NCBI GenBank assembly: GCA_943914465.1
Contig: CALUCD010000010.1
Span: forward strand, 8,286-72,285
DNA length: 64,000 nucleotides
Direction: 5' to 3'
From: an uncultured Corynebacterium sp.
GTDB lineage: Bacteria; Actinomycetota; Actinomycetes; Mycobacteriales; Mycobacteriaceae
The position numbers and the translations under genes are program-made. Shown here one piece after another: positions 17,361 to 25,247 of the stretch. A model generated the notes under the pieces. That model was not told where the DNA came from, did not search any database, and was given only the letters and a program-made list of their open reading frames with translations. How positions within the stretch are numbered: the stretch's first letter is position 1; each line of letters starts with the position of its first letter.

Positions 17361-18843
17361 ACGGCAACGTCGCGCGCAGCTCAGCCGGGAGCAGCGGACG
17401 AAGTAGCGGCCAAGACAGCGCAGTAAGGCCACCGGCCGCCAGAAGAATGCCGACGATGTACCCAGCCGTGCCGCCTGGCGACGCTGGCTCGGACGACAAC
17501 GTCAGCGTTGTGGGCTTTTGTTCGATGAGATCTTGCTCTGCGGTCATGTCTGGCGTGACCGCCGGGTTATTCAGTTCGCGTACTGTCACATCCTGCTCAC
17601 GTTCGGTGGCAGGGGAGTCAATGCCGAAGAATGTATCGAGCCCCTTGACGTTGAACTGTGTCGCCATGTAGCGGCTGTTGTCGGCGGTGTTCCACTGGGA
17701 GACCACAATATCCATGTTTCCGATGCGTGAGCCCGGAACAATGTATCCACCATACGGCTGCGACCAGTTCAGCGGAGTCTGCTTCTCACCCCAGCTGCCG
17801 TGTTTGGCCACAACCGCGGTTGGCACATCGTCCCAGTCGCGGGCGATGTCCTCGGCGATTCGTACCTCAATCTGCAAGGTTTCCTCGTTGAACAAGACGA
17901 GCACCCAGTGGCCGTCAATGTAGCGGAGATTCATCTCGCCAGCCTTCACGCCGTCTTCAAGAATCGGGGTGCCGCTGTCGCCCCACTGGCCAGTAGTCGG
18001 GTCGAACAACTGCCACTGAGAGCGATCGCCCATATCCTCCTCGGTGAAGCGGGAAAGGTAAACCGGATTTGAACGATCGAAGGAGGTGGAGACCACGTAG
18101 ATGTAACCGTCTGGACCTTTCTCCCATGAGATCAGCTCGCCCATGTGGTCCATGTACGTCGCGTTCGTACGGCCCACCGATTCCCAGCGCTGGCCACCAT
18201 CGGTTGAGCGCCAGATCTGGGTACCGGTCACGTCACCCAGCGTGCGGTTCCACATCCCCTGCAAGTAGAGGGTCCCATCAATGTTGATGACGTCAGAGGG
18301 AATGAGCGTCAGCTGGTCTTCGCGCAGGTAGCCGATCGTTTGCTTCACGCGATTGCCACGGTTAAGCGGGCGGAGGATGCGCAGAAAACCGTTCTCATCG
18401 ACGGTTGCCACCACACCAACCGGGCTCATCCACTCGCCCTGGCCGAAGCCTTCGCCCGAAAACGAATCGCCGAAGAGCATCGCGAACTCGCCGTTGCCGA
18501 GCGGAGCCATTGTTCCCAAATCCCCGGCGCCGAGACCTACGTGCTTTGAGTGGGGTCCGAGCACGTCACCCATGACCTGGATGACGGTGCCATCGGGCAT
18601 GGTGTACGGCTCCGACGCTGCCTTCTGTGGTGGGGTGGCCTCTGAGTTATCCACTCGGGATGAATCGGAGGATTCAGACAAGCCTGACGAGCTCGAAGAC
18701 CCGGGAACCGCTGCGCTTGAGCTTTCATTCATGGGGCTCGATTGTGCCAGCGCAGGTGGAATAACAACGAGCGACGAGGTGACGATCGCGGCGGAAGCAG
18801 CGGCAGCAGCGCGCGATGGCGTGCGGTAGAGAACGCGAAACAT
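17353..18843 (-). CDS. surface-anchored DUF4185 protein
   Basis: A 496-residue exported protein. A signal peptide (residues 1 to about 33, ending PPALAQS) is followed by a Ser/Glu-rich stalk to about residue 75, a beta-propeller-like DUF4185 domain (GDLGTMAPLGNGEFAMLFGD, FIVEND-like repeats such as STDGGQRWESVG and VVSQWNTADNSRYMATQF), and a C-terminal helix (GYIVGILLAAGGLTAL) with a short tail. DUF4185 is related to sialidase-like and glycosyl-hydrolase propellers and may bind or cut envelope glycans; this is inference. The next gene, an MFS pump, starts inside its last codons. Confidence 0.83.
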   Translation of the reverse strand: MFRVLYRTPSRAAAAASAAIVTSSLVVIPPALAQSSPMNESSSAAVPGSSSSSGLSESSDSSRVDNSEATPPQKAASEPYTMPDGTVIQVMGDVLGPHSKHVGLGAGDLGTMAPLGNGEFAMLFGDSFSGEGFGQGEWMSPVGVVATVDENGFLRILRPLNRGNRVKQTIGYLREDQLTLIPSDVINIDGTLYLQGMWNRTLGDVTGTQIWRSTDGGQRWESVGRTNATYMDHMGELISWEKGPDGYIYVVSTSFDRSNPVYLSRFTEEDMGDRSQWQLFDPTTGQWGDSGTPILEDGVKAGEMNLRYIDGHWVLVLFNEETLQIEVRIAEDIARDWDDVPTAVVAKHGSWGEKQTPLNWSQPYGGYIVPGSRIGNMDIVVSQWNTADNSRYMATQFNVKGLDTFFGIDSPATEREQDVTVRELNNPAVTPDMTAEQDLIEQKPTTLTLSSEPASPGGTAGYIVGILLAAGGLTALSWPLLRPLLPAELRATLPFE

Positions 18844-18890
18844 TATTTAGGCTTTCAGAGCAGGAGGAATAAGAGAAATAAGCATTCGCT

Positions 18891-18918
18891 TGTATAAAAG
18901 CATTACTACTGTAACAAA
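18891..18918 (-). promoter_or_regulatory. candidate promoter of the DUF4185 gene
   Basis: On the minus strand TTTGTT (18918-18913) and TATACA (18896-18891) are 16 bases apart, about 50 bases before the start codon. The -10 is good and the -35 is weak. Confidence 0.35.
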
Positions 18919-18987
18919 GGCTCCTACTCCGGGTGCGCCCACGTTGGGTTGCGTACGCTTCGTGCACAACCGCCCACACAGGCATGA

Positions 18988-19022
18988 ACCCCTGGGGTGC
19001 GCAGCATGTGCACCCCAGGGGT
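18988..19022. terminator. strong hairpin downstream of the cupin gene
   Basis: Perfect 13-bp arms ACCCCTGGGGTGC (18988-19000) and GCACCCCAGGGGT (19010-19022) flank a nine-base loop. It lies 26 bases after the cupin stop codon on the minus strand. It lacks a T-tract, so it is either a weak intrinsic terminator or an mRNA-stabilising structure. Confidence 0.5.
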
Positions 19023-19048
19023 AGGTGGGCTGGACGCCCCTTAGCGCT

Positions 19049-19471
19049 CTAAGCGCCGTCGGTTTCCTGCGGATCGTTGTCGGCGTCTGCCTTGGTCTCG
19101 TGGCGCGTGCCGGGTTCGTGCTCTGGCGGTGCGTAGATGGAGTACAGCTTGGCTGGCTCGTCACCTTCGTTGACGAAGTTATGCCATTTGCCGGAAGGAA
19201 CAAAGGCAGCCCAATCGGCGTGAATGACTTCGTCGATGTCCAGGTTGTCTTCGCTTTCGCCCAACTGCGCGCGCAGTGAGCCAGACTCAAGGCGCAGGAA
19301 CTGGTCGTGGCCCTCGTGGATTTCCGCGCCGATTTCGCCGCCGGGCGGAATGGTCATCACGGTTAGCTGCAGGTTTTCGCCTGTCCACAACGTGTCCCGG
19401 AACGCGTCATTCTTAAGAGTCGCTTCCTCAATGTTGACAACGTATGGTTTCGGTCCGCGGTCATTGCTCAT
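19049..19471 (-). CDS. small cupin domain protein
   Basis: A 140-residue single-domain cupin. Metal-site motifs are visible: GGEIGAEIHEGHDQFLRLESG (G-x5-H-x3-4-E type) and, later, FVPSGKWHNFVNEGD with the last histidine. The tail after residue 120 is acidic and disordered. Such proteins bind a divalent metal and serve as isomerases, dioxygenases or sensors, and no substrate can be assigned. The start at 19471 has AAAGGAGAG upstream; the open frame reaches 19501 but without a ribosome site. It is preceded by another cluster and followed by a strong hairpin, so it is probably monocistronic. Confidence 0.82.
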   Translation of the reverse strand: MSNDRGPKPYVVNIEEATLKNDAFRDTLWTGENLQLTVMTIPPGGEIGAEIHEGHDQFLRLESGSLRAQLGESEDNLDIDEVIHADWAAFVPSGKWHNFVNEGDEPAKLYSIYAPPEHEPGTRHETKADADNDPQETDGA

Positions 19472-19561
19472 GCTGCGGTTGCTCTCCTTTAGATCTTGCA
19501 AACTCGTACACGGACGAGCCTAGCGATAAACGGCAGGCACCGTTTATCGCTGATCAGAGCT

Positions 19562-20773
19562 TTATCGGCGGTGCCGCCCGCCCTCTTCATCCGTCATCGC
19601 TTGCATGCGTGCTTGCCTGCGCAAGCGCACTTTCTCAACCTCTGAAAGCCCAGTCAGATCGGGTGGCGTCATTGCCGCCGGGGCGTGCTGCTCCCCGCGT
19701 CCAGCTTCAAGCAACGCCGGTGCTGAAGCTGGTGTGGATTCACCCGTGACGTGCGGCACGGCGGCGAACGTCGCCGTTTCCGGGCGCGGTGTGGGCACCG
19801 GCTCGATCGGACCAGTCACCTCCGCTGCGGATGCGTTGTCCTCGCTCGCTTCGGCCTCGCCATCGATGCTGCTCGCAAGCGTCACGTGGCGAGCGGCCTC
19901 CCCGGGTTGCGGTGTGTCGCCCGGGTCGGCGGCGTAGTCGTGCTCAACGGTCACCCCCCAGGTACCGTCGGGGAATTCAATGAGTGACCATGGCGCGGCT
20001 GACCCCTGCTCTTGCTGATGGTGTGGCTGCGGGCGTTGGTGCCCGTCAGGGACCTTCAAGCCCGGAACTTGGCCGATGCCCTCATCCGGCCCGGCGACGT
20101 TGAGAGCTGCGAGCCCATCGAGCAGCACAACGCGGGCATAGACTGCGCCATTGTCGGCCTCATCTGTTTCTGCGGCGGCGGCGAGAAACCCACCGAGGGT
20201 CTCGTTATCCCGCGAATCAAATCCGCCGAGCACCTTGGCCCCAAGTGTGGCGGCGACATGCTCGCCGATTCGGTGCAGAGCGACAAACCATTGCCCAGGC
20301 GAGCGCGCAGCCAGCTCTTCAGCGGTGAACTCGCCCTTGGCGGTATCAACCACCATCATGTCCCCAGGAGGGAGCACAAGCGCGTTTGCTGGTGCGTCAT
20401 TGCGTGGCACAGCGAGCTCTGGCGGCGGCAACACGACCGACAGTTCGAAGCGGCCCGTAGATTCTTCCAACTTCACTTCAGCGACCGTGACCGGCATTAA
20501 TAGTGATGCGTCAACCCGCATCACGTCGGCGAAGCGGTCACGATGTTGTGAAGCGATCTCTCCTAGCACCGGTCCTTGCCCCCCGCCGGTGCTCAGGCGC
20601 CGTACCCGCCACGAACCAGTGAGCGGGTTTGGCTGCAGCAGCACATCGATGAACGCGCTGCCGCGTAAATCTGCAAAATCGGTAAACAGGGCTGCCTGTA
20701 CGACGTGCTCGACAGGAATCTCCTCACCCTGCCCCCAGACGGAGGGTGCCAGCGGATATAAACGCGGGCCCAT
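19562..20773 (-). CDS. conserved-looking hypothetical protein, function unknown
   Basis: A 403-residue soluble protein I do not recognise. The first 230 residues look folded and mixed alpha/beta (ALFTDFADLRGSAFIDVLL, RFELSVVLPPPELAVP, WFVALHRIGEHVAATLGAKV). Residues 230-380 are rich in Pro, Ala, Glu, Thr and His (QPHHQQEQG) and look disordered, apart from WSLIEFPDGTWGVTVEHDY. The C-terminus is a basic helix, EVEKVRLRRQARMQ. The ATG has a strong AAGGAGG site at good spacing, which supports real translation. No signal peptide or membrane segment. The neighbours give no functional hint. Confidence 0.65.
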   Translation of the reverse strand: MGPRLYPLAPSVWGQGEEIPVEHVVQAALFTDFADLRGSAFIDVLLQPNPLTGSWRVRRLSTGGGQGPVLGEIASQHRDRFADVMRVDASLLMPVTVAEVKLEESTGRFELSVVLPPPELAVPRNDAPANALVLPPGDMMVVDTAKGEFTAEELAARSPGQWFVALHRIGEHVAATLGAKVLGGFDSRDNETLGGFLAAAAETDEADNGAVYARVVLLDGLAALNVAGPDEGIGQVPGLKVPDGHQRPQPHHQQEQGSAAPWSLIEFPDGTWGVTVEHDYAADPGDTPQPGEAARHVTLASSIDGEAEASEDNASAAEVTGPIEPVPTPRPETATFAAVPHVTGESTPASAPALLEAGRGEQHAPAAMTPPDLTGLSEVEKVRLRRQARMQAMTDEEGGRHRR

Positions 20774-20832
20774 CCTGCCTCCTTCTCGAAATAGCTTGAT
20801 TGATCTTCAGCTCGGGAGTAGACCAGCTAATT

Positions 20833-21762
20833 CTACGCAGAGGCGGGTGCCGGTGTGGAAATTTTCTTCACCAACTGCACGATGGCGAGGATGGCAAACC
20901 CGGTTATCAGCCCGAAGACAAGGGAGACGCCGGTATCGACGAGCCATCCGGCGAAACCACCGCCGACTGCCTCCACGCCGCGCTCGATCACATCGTGGGG
21001 CCAGTGCCAACCGATCACCTCGTGCAATCCCCGGACGATGAGGTGGCCACCGACCCACAACATCGCAATGGTGCCGACGATCCCAATTGCACTTAGCACG
21101 TATGGCATGCCTTTGACCAAGATCCGACCGGTGTTCGGGGCGTTGCCACGAGCGATCATGGCGCGCCCGATGTCGTCGATTTTCACGAGCAGCCCCACCG
21201 CACCGTAGACCGCAATGGTGATGAAGATACCGACGGCGATCAAGACTGCTGCTTCCATCCACAGTGGCTGATCAGCGACTTCATCGAGCGCAATGATCAT
21301 AATCTCGGCACTCAAAATGAGGTCGGTGGTGATCGCGCTTTTGACGAGGGAATCTTCGTCCTGCGGGGTCTTGTTCACCGCCTGCTGTTCGTCGGCGTGC
21401 GTATCGGAGGTCAGTTTGTGGGCGATTTTCTCGGCGCCTTCAAAGCAGAGGTATCCTCCGCCGAGCATCAGAAGCGGCACCAAAGCCCACGGCGCAAGCG
21501 CATTCAGCAGCAGTGCAATGGGCAAAATGATGACCAGCTTGTTGCGCAGCGAGCCTTTGGCAATCCGCCAGATCATCGGCAGCTCACGGGCGGGGGTGAC
21601 GTCGGAGACGTACTGCGGGGTCACAGCAGCGTCATCGATCACAACGCCAGCGGCCTTCGCCGACGTTTTCGCGGTCAGTGCTGCAACGTCATCGACCGAT
21701 GACGCTGCGGTGCGGGCGATCAACGCGACGTCATCCAGCAGTGCTAGCAAACCACCGGCCAT
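20833..21762 (-). CDS. DUF808 (YedI-like) membrane protein
   Basis: A 309-residue integral membrane protein of the DUF808 family, shown by MAGGLLALLDDVALIART at the N-terminus, KTSAKAAGVVIDDAAVTPQYV, LLMLGGGYLCFEGAEK and the repeated DLILSAEIMIIAL segment. About six hydrophobic helices are predicted. The ATG at 21762 follows GGAAAGGAA; the frame is open 17 codons further. Function is unknown in any organism to my knowledge. It is divergent from the TPP riboswitch. Confidence 0.87.
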   Translation of the reverse strand: MAGGLLALLDDVALIARTAASSVDDVAALTAKTSAKAAGVVIDDAAVTPQYVSDVTPARELPMIWRIAKGSLRNKLVIILPIALLLNALAPWALVPLLMLGGGYLCFEGAEKIAHKLTSDTHADEQQAVNKTPQDEDSLVKSAITTDLILSAEIMIIALDEVADQPLWMEAAVLIAVGIFITIAVYGAVGLLVKIDDIGRAMIARGNAPNTGRILVKGMPYVLSAIGIVGTIAMLWVGGHLIVRGLHEVIGWHWPHDVIERGVEAVGGGFAGWLVDTGVSLVFGLITGFAILAIVQLVKKISTPAPASA

Positions 21763-21883
21763 ACCGGGTTCCTTTCCATCTGATCCTTCTGGGACGAGGC
21801 TCGAAATTACCACCCCGACTCAACGCGTGTGCACAGCTTGGTATGCCCTGGGCTAGTATCTAGGCGACTATCTAAGCAGCCTC

Positions 21884-21974
21884 ACCCACGGGTGCCTGGT
21901 CGAACTGCCGGGCTGAGACGCCACATCAAGGCGAACCGTCGAACCTGATCCGGGTCATGCCGGCGATAGGAAGG
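21884..21974 (+). ncRNA. TPP (THI-box) riboswitch
   Basis: The conserved elements are all present in order: ACGGGTGCC (P1/P2 side), GGGCTGAGA, a variable P3 arm, and GAACCTGATCCGGGTCATGCCGG followed by the 3' GATAGGAA. The ribosome site AGGAAGGA lies at the very end of the aptamer, just before the ykoE start, so TPP binding likely hides it and stops translation. Regulated genes are the thiamine-precursor importer downstream. Confidence 0.93.
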
Positions 21975-21981
21975 AATGCAG

Positions 21982-22566
21982 ATGGAAAAACACTGGCGCG
22001 TTATCGACATTGTCACCGCCGCGGTCCTTGGAGTTGCCTGCGGTTTAATCTTTTGGGTCTGGAACGGGCTGGGGTACGCAGGCTTTAAAGCGTTCGACGC
22101 CTTGACTCCCGGCCTCGGTGGGTTGTTCACCGGGATTTGGTTTTTGGGCGGCACGCTTGGTGGGCTGATTATTCGCAAGCCGGGTGCAGCATTGTTCGTC
22201 GAGGTGTTGGCTGCGTCGATTTCAGCGGTCCTGGGCAGTCAGTGGGGGATTGAAACGCTGTACTCGGGGCTTGCTCAAGGCTTGGGAGCGGAGCTTATAT
22301 TTCTCGCGTTTGCGTATCGACGTTTCGGCCTCACTGTCTCCATCCTTTCCGGAATGGGAGCAGCCGTCGGGGCTTTCATTCTTGAGCTGTTCACCTCAGC
22401 GAATCTGGCGATGAGCCTTGCCTTCAACATCATCTACCTGTCCACCATGCTTGTCTCAGGAGCGGTGCTTGCCGGTGTGCTTGGCTTCTACCTCGTTAAG
22501 GCGCTAGCTGGCACTGGCGCTCTGGACCGATTTGGTGCCGGCCGGGAGCGTCACACGGCCGCGTGA
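21982..22566 (+). CDS. ykoE: YkoE-like substrate-binding membrane component of a thiamine/HMP ECF-type transporter
   Basis: About 194 residues with five to six hydrophobic segments. Recognised by IVTAAVLGVACGLIFWVWN, LTPGLGGLFTGIWFLGGTLGG and the charged turn IRKPGAALFVEVLAA, typical of YkoE. It captures hydroxymethylpyrimidine or thiamine in the membrane and works with the YkoD ATPase and YkoC permease. Two ATGs compete (21976 and 21982); the second has the better spacing to AGGAAGGA. The stop overlaps the next start (GTGA). Confidence 0.9.
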   Translation: MEKHWRVIDIVTAAVLGVACGLIFWVWNGLGYAGFKAFDALTPGLGGLFTGIWFLGGTLGGLIIRKPGAALFVEVLAASISAVLGSQWGIETLYSGLAQGLGAELIFLAFAYRRFGLTVSILSGMGAAVGAFILELFTSANLAMSLAFNIIYLSTMLVSGAVLAGVLGFYLVKALAGTGALDRFGAGRERHTAA

Positions 22567-23885
22567 GACCGATCATTCGAGCCCGAGATCTGGGCTATCA
22601 ACACGCGACCCGAGCAACCGCCGCTTTTCAAGGGGTCAACCTTGACATCGCGTCAGGCGAGCGAGTGCTGATTACTGGGGACTCCGGGTCAGGCAAGTCG
22701 ACGTTGCTGTCTGTCATCGCTGGTCTTGCCGCCGATGACGAAGATGGCCAAAGCGCGGGTACCTGCGAAGTGCGTGGCACGGTGGGGATGGTCATGCAAG
22801 ATCCGGAGGCGCAGACGATCTTGTCGCGGGTTGGTGATGATGTTGCCTTCGGCGCCGAGAACATGGGGGTGCCGCCGAATGAAATCTGGCCGCGGGTTGA
22901 AGACGCGCTTGATGCTGTCGGTCTCGACGTTGCACTCGACCACAAGACGGCCCGCCTCTCCGGCGGGCAGAAGCAACGCCTTGCGCTGGCCGGTGTCATC
23001 GCGATGGGTGCGGATGTCATCATCCTGGACGAGCCGACTGCGAACCTTGATCCTGCCGGCCGCGATGAAGTCATCGCCGCAGTCGACCAGGTCTGCCGCC
23101 GCACCTCGGCCGCGCTGATTGTGGTGGAACATCGCCCCGCACACTGGGCGCAGGTGATTGAGACGTTTTACCGGCTGACGCCAGCGGGGCTTATATCCAT
23201 CGCGGCCACCGAGTTGCCCGAAGCGCCGAAGTTGCCCCCCGCGCTCGAGGTCGCTGTGGGCACTGAGCCAGCGGTTGCGGCGCACAACGTGCAGACCAGA
23301 TTTGGTCCGCCACGCACCTTGTCCGTGCCGCAGGGTTTTTCTACGGTACTCACCGGGAAAAACGGTTCGGGCAAAACCACGCTTGCCCACGTGCTCGCCG
23401 GGTTGGTCGCGCCTGAGAGTGGACAGGTCGTGTATAGCGACGCGGTGGCACAGGGTTTGCGCACTCCAGCCCATACCTGGACATCGACACAGCTCGCGGC
23501 CCGGATTGGGTGTGTCTTCCAGGACCCGGAACACCAATTTGTCACTTCCACTGTGGGTGAAGAAATGGCTTTGACTGGCGCGTCCGCCGCGCAAGTAGAC
23601 GACCTACTCGTTCGGCTGCGACTGGGTCATCTCGTGAAAGCGAATCCTTTCACTTTGTCCGGCGGGGAAAAACGGCGATTGTCTGTGGCCACCGCGTTGG
23701 TGCACAGCCCGCGCCTCGTTGTGCTGGATGAGCCGACGTTTGGCCAAGACGATCAGACCTTCGTGGAGCTAGCTACGCTGATCCGCCAGCTCACTCAGGA
23801 GGGAACCACGGTCATCTCAATCACACATGATGAGGCCTTTATCTCCTCGCTCGGTGACCATGTTGTGCAGATCAAGGGAGCGTGA
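22563..23885 (+). CDS. ykoD: YkoD-like double ATPase of the thiamine-precursor transporter
   Basis: A 440-residue protein with two fused ABC ATPase domains. The first has GDSGSGKST, LSGGQKQRLAL and IILDEPTANLDP; the second has GKNGSGKTT, LSGGEKRRLSVAT and LVVLDEPTFGQDD. It energises uptake through YkoE and YkoC. The GTG start overlaps the ykoE stop by four bases, and the gene is expressed under the upstream TPP riboswitch. Both ATPase sites look intact, as expected for cobalt/ECF-type pairs fused into one chain. Confidence 0.93.
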   Translation: MRPIIRARDLGYQHATRATAAFQGVNLDIASGERVLITGDSGSGKSTLLSVIAGLAADDEDGQSAGTCEVRGTVGMVMQDPEAQTILSRVGDDVAFGAENMGVPPNEIWPRVEDALDAVGLDVALDHKTARLSGGQKQRLALAGVIAMGADVIILDEPTANLDPAGRDEVIAAVDQVCRRTSAALIVVEHRPAHWAQVIETFYRLTPAGLISIAATELPEAPKLPPALEVAVGTEPAVAAHNVQTRFGPPRTLSVPQGFSTVLTGKNGSGKTTLAHVLAGLVAPESGQVVYSDAVAQGLRTPAHTWTSTQLAARIGCVFQDPEHQFVTSTVGEEMALTGASAAQVDDLLVRLRLGHLVKANPFTLSGGEKRRLSVATALVHSPRLVVLDEPTFGQDDQTFVELATLIRQLTQEGTTVISITHDEAFISSLGDHVVQIKGA

Positions 23886-23891
23886 AAAGCG

Positions 23892-24653
23892 GTGAATGTG
23901 CTGCTTCCCACGAACCCTGTGACTCGGATTGGTGCGCTCGCACTGCTTACCACCCCACTTATGGTCACCGTTGACTGGCTGTCTGCGGTGGTGGTGATTG
24001 CCTTCACTGTCTGCATGGTGCCACTGTGTGGAATGGGCTACGCAACGTTTGTGCGGCGGGCGTTGCCGTTGGCGCTGCTTGCACCGATCGCCGGGGTGCC
24101 GATGGCGCTGTACGGTCAGTCGGGCGGCCAAGTGCACCTTGACTGGGGGTTGATTCAGGTCAGCGATCTGTCTCTTTCTCTGGCTGTAGCCGTGGCGCTG
24201 CGGGTGTTCGCGATCGCGTTGCCGGTGATCGTGCTGGCCGCCAACGTTGATCCGACGGATCTGGGCGATGGCCTGGCGCAGGTACTGCACCTGCCGGAGC
24301 GCTTTGTCATCGGTACTGTCGCAGCGCTGCGGATGCTGAGCCTGCTGAGCGATGACCTTGAGGCACTTCGACGCTCCCGTCGTGCACGCGGCATCGCGGA
24401 TACGGGCAGAATCCGTTATTGGTTCTCGTTGGCGTTTGGCCTGCTGGTCATGTCTCTGCGTCGCGCGGGCAAACTGTCTACTGCGATGGAGGCACGTGGA
24501 TTTGGCCGGTTCGCGTCTCGCACATGGGCGCGAACGTCGCGGCTGCAGCGGCGCGACGGGGTTGTGCTGGTGGTCTGCTTACTCGTCGGTCTGGGAGCCC
24601 TGGCTGCCGCGTACGCGGCAGGTACGCTGCGCCCGGTTTGGGCCGTGGGTTGA
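23892..24653 (+). CDS. ykoC: YkoC-like transmembrane component (CbiQ/EcfT type)
   Basis: A 253-residue EcfT-family protein. Four to five helices are predicted, and the characteristic coupling segment contains AALRMLSLLSDDLEALRRSRRARG and MSLRRAGKLSTAMEARGFG, the two Arg-containing (A-R-G) helices that contact the ATPases. GTG start; the gene follows ykoD by six bases and ends just before the P-loop kinase. It completes the ECF transporter. Confidence 0.9.
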   Translation: MNVLLPTNPVTRIGALALLTTPLMVTVDWLSAVVVIAFTVCMVPLCGMGYATFVRRALPLALLAPIAGVPMALYGQSGGQVHLDWGLIQVSDLSLSLAVAVALRVFAIALPVIVLAANVDPTDLGDGLAQVLHLPERFVIGTVAALRMLSLLSDDLEALRRSRRARGIADTGRIRYWFSLAFGLLVMSLRRAGKLSTAMEARGFGRFASRTWARTSRLQRRDGVVLVVCLLVGLGALAAAYAAGTLRPVWAVG

Positions 24654-24663
24654 GGCGGCGCGC

Positions 24664-25137
24664 GTGACTCAAACCCCCTACACACTGCTTATCGACGGCT
24701 ACTCCGGCGCCGGCAAGACCACCCTCGCCCTGCAAATCGGCCATGCATTGGGCATTCCCGTGGTCCATATGGATGATTTCTACCCGGGGTGGAGCGGGTT
24801 GGCGGAAGGTGCCCGCATCGTTGCCCATAGCGTGTTGCGAACTGTCAATCCTGGGTACCAGCGGTGGGATTGGTACCAGCACCGGCCGGGACCCTGGGTG
24901 CGCCTCGACCCACAGGCTGATCTCATTGTGGAGGGGGTGGGTGCGGTGACGGCTGCGTCAGTACGCGCGGCGCAGCTGCGTGGAAGGGTGGATACGCTGC
25001 GGGTGGAATTGGACGCGACAGCACGTCAACAACGTGCGTTTATGCGTGACGCGCACTTTGCGCCATACTGGCAGATGTGGGCAGCGCAAGAGGCGCGGCT
25101 TGAGCAGGTCCCAGTTGACGTGGTGGTGAGGGGGTAA
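24664..25137 (+). CDS. P-loop nucleoside/phosphoryl kinase-like ATP-binding protein
   Basis: A 157-residue protein. Walker A is GYSGAGKTT at about residues 12-20, followed by PVVHMDDFYPGWSGL, the uridine-kinase-like acidic motif, and VEGVGAVTAAS. GTG at 24664 was chosen because it precedes the first beta strand (YTLLIDG); an upstream open frame is antisense-like. It lies ten bases after ykoC and may be part of the TPP-controlled operon, but a thiamine link is only positional. The small size suggests a P-loop kinase of the uridine kinase type with unknown substrate. Confidence 0.72.
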   Translation: MTQTPYTLLIDGYSGAGKTTLALQIGHALGIPVVHMDDFYPGWSGLAEGARIVAHSVLRTVNPGYQRWDWYQHRPGPWVRLDPQADLIVEGVGAVTAASVRAAQLRGRVDTLRVELDATARQQRAFMRDAHFAPYWQMWAAQEARLEQVPVDVVVRG

Positions 25138-25163
25138 TAGGTCCACCCCCACGGATATTTACG

Positions 25164-25189
25164 GCTGTGCGGTGTGCTTGAATCACAGC
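25164..25189. promoter_or_regulatory. candidate operator upstream of the peptide transporter operon
   Basis: Inverted repeat GCTGTG (25164-25169) and CACAGC (25184-25189) with a 14-base spacer. The inner TGTGC-N5-TCACA core resembles, but is one base shorter than, the GlxR-type 16-bp site of corynebacteria. Confidence 0.25.
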
Positions 25190-25247
25190 TACCCGTACTC
25201 ACGTAACTGGGGTCGCCACGACCTGTTACCGATCAAGGAGATTGTAA

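Noticed and set aside
22689..23594. 301-residue minus-strand frame opposite ykoD
   Set aside because: Antisense to two complete ABC ATPase domains; shadow frame.
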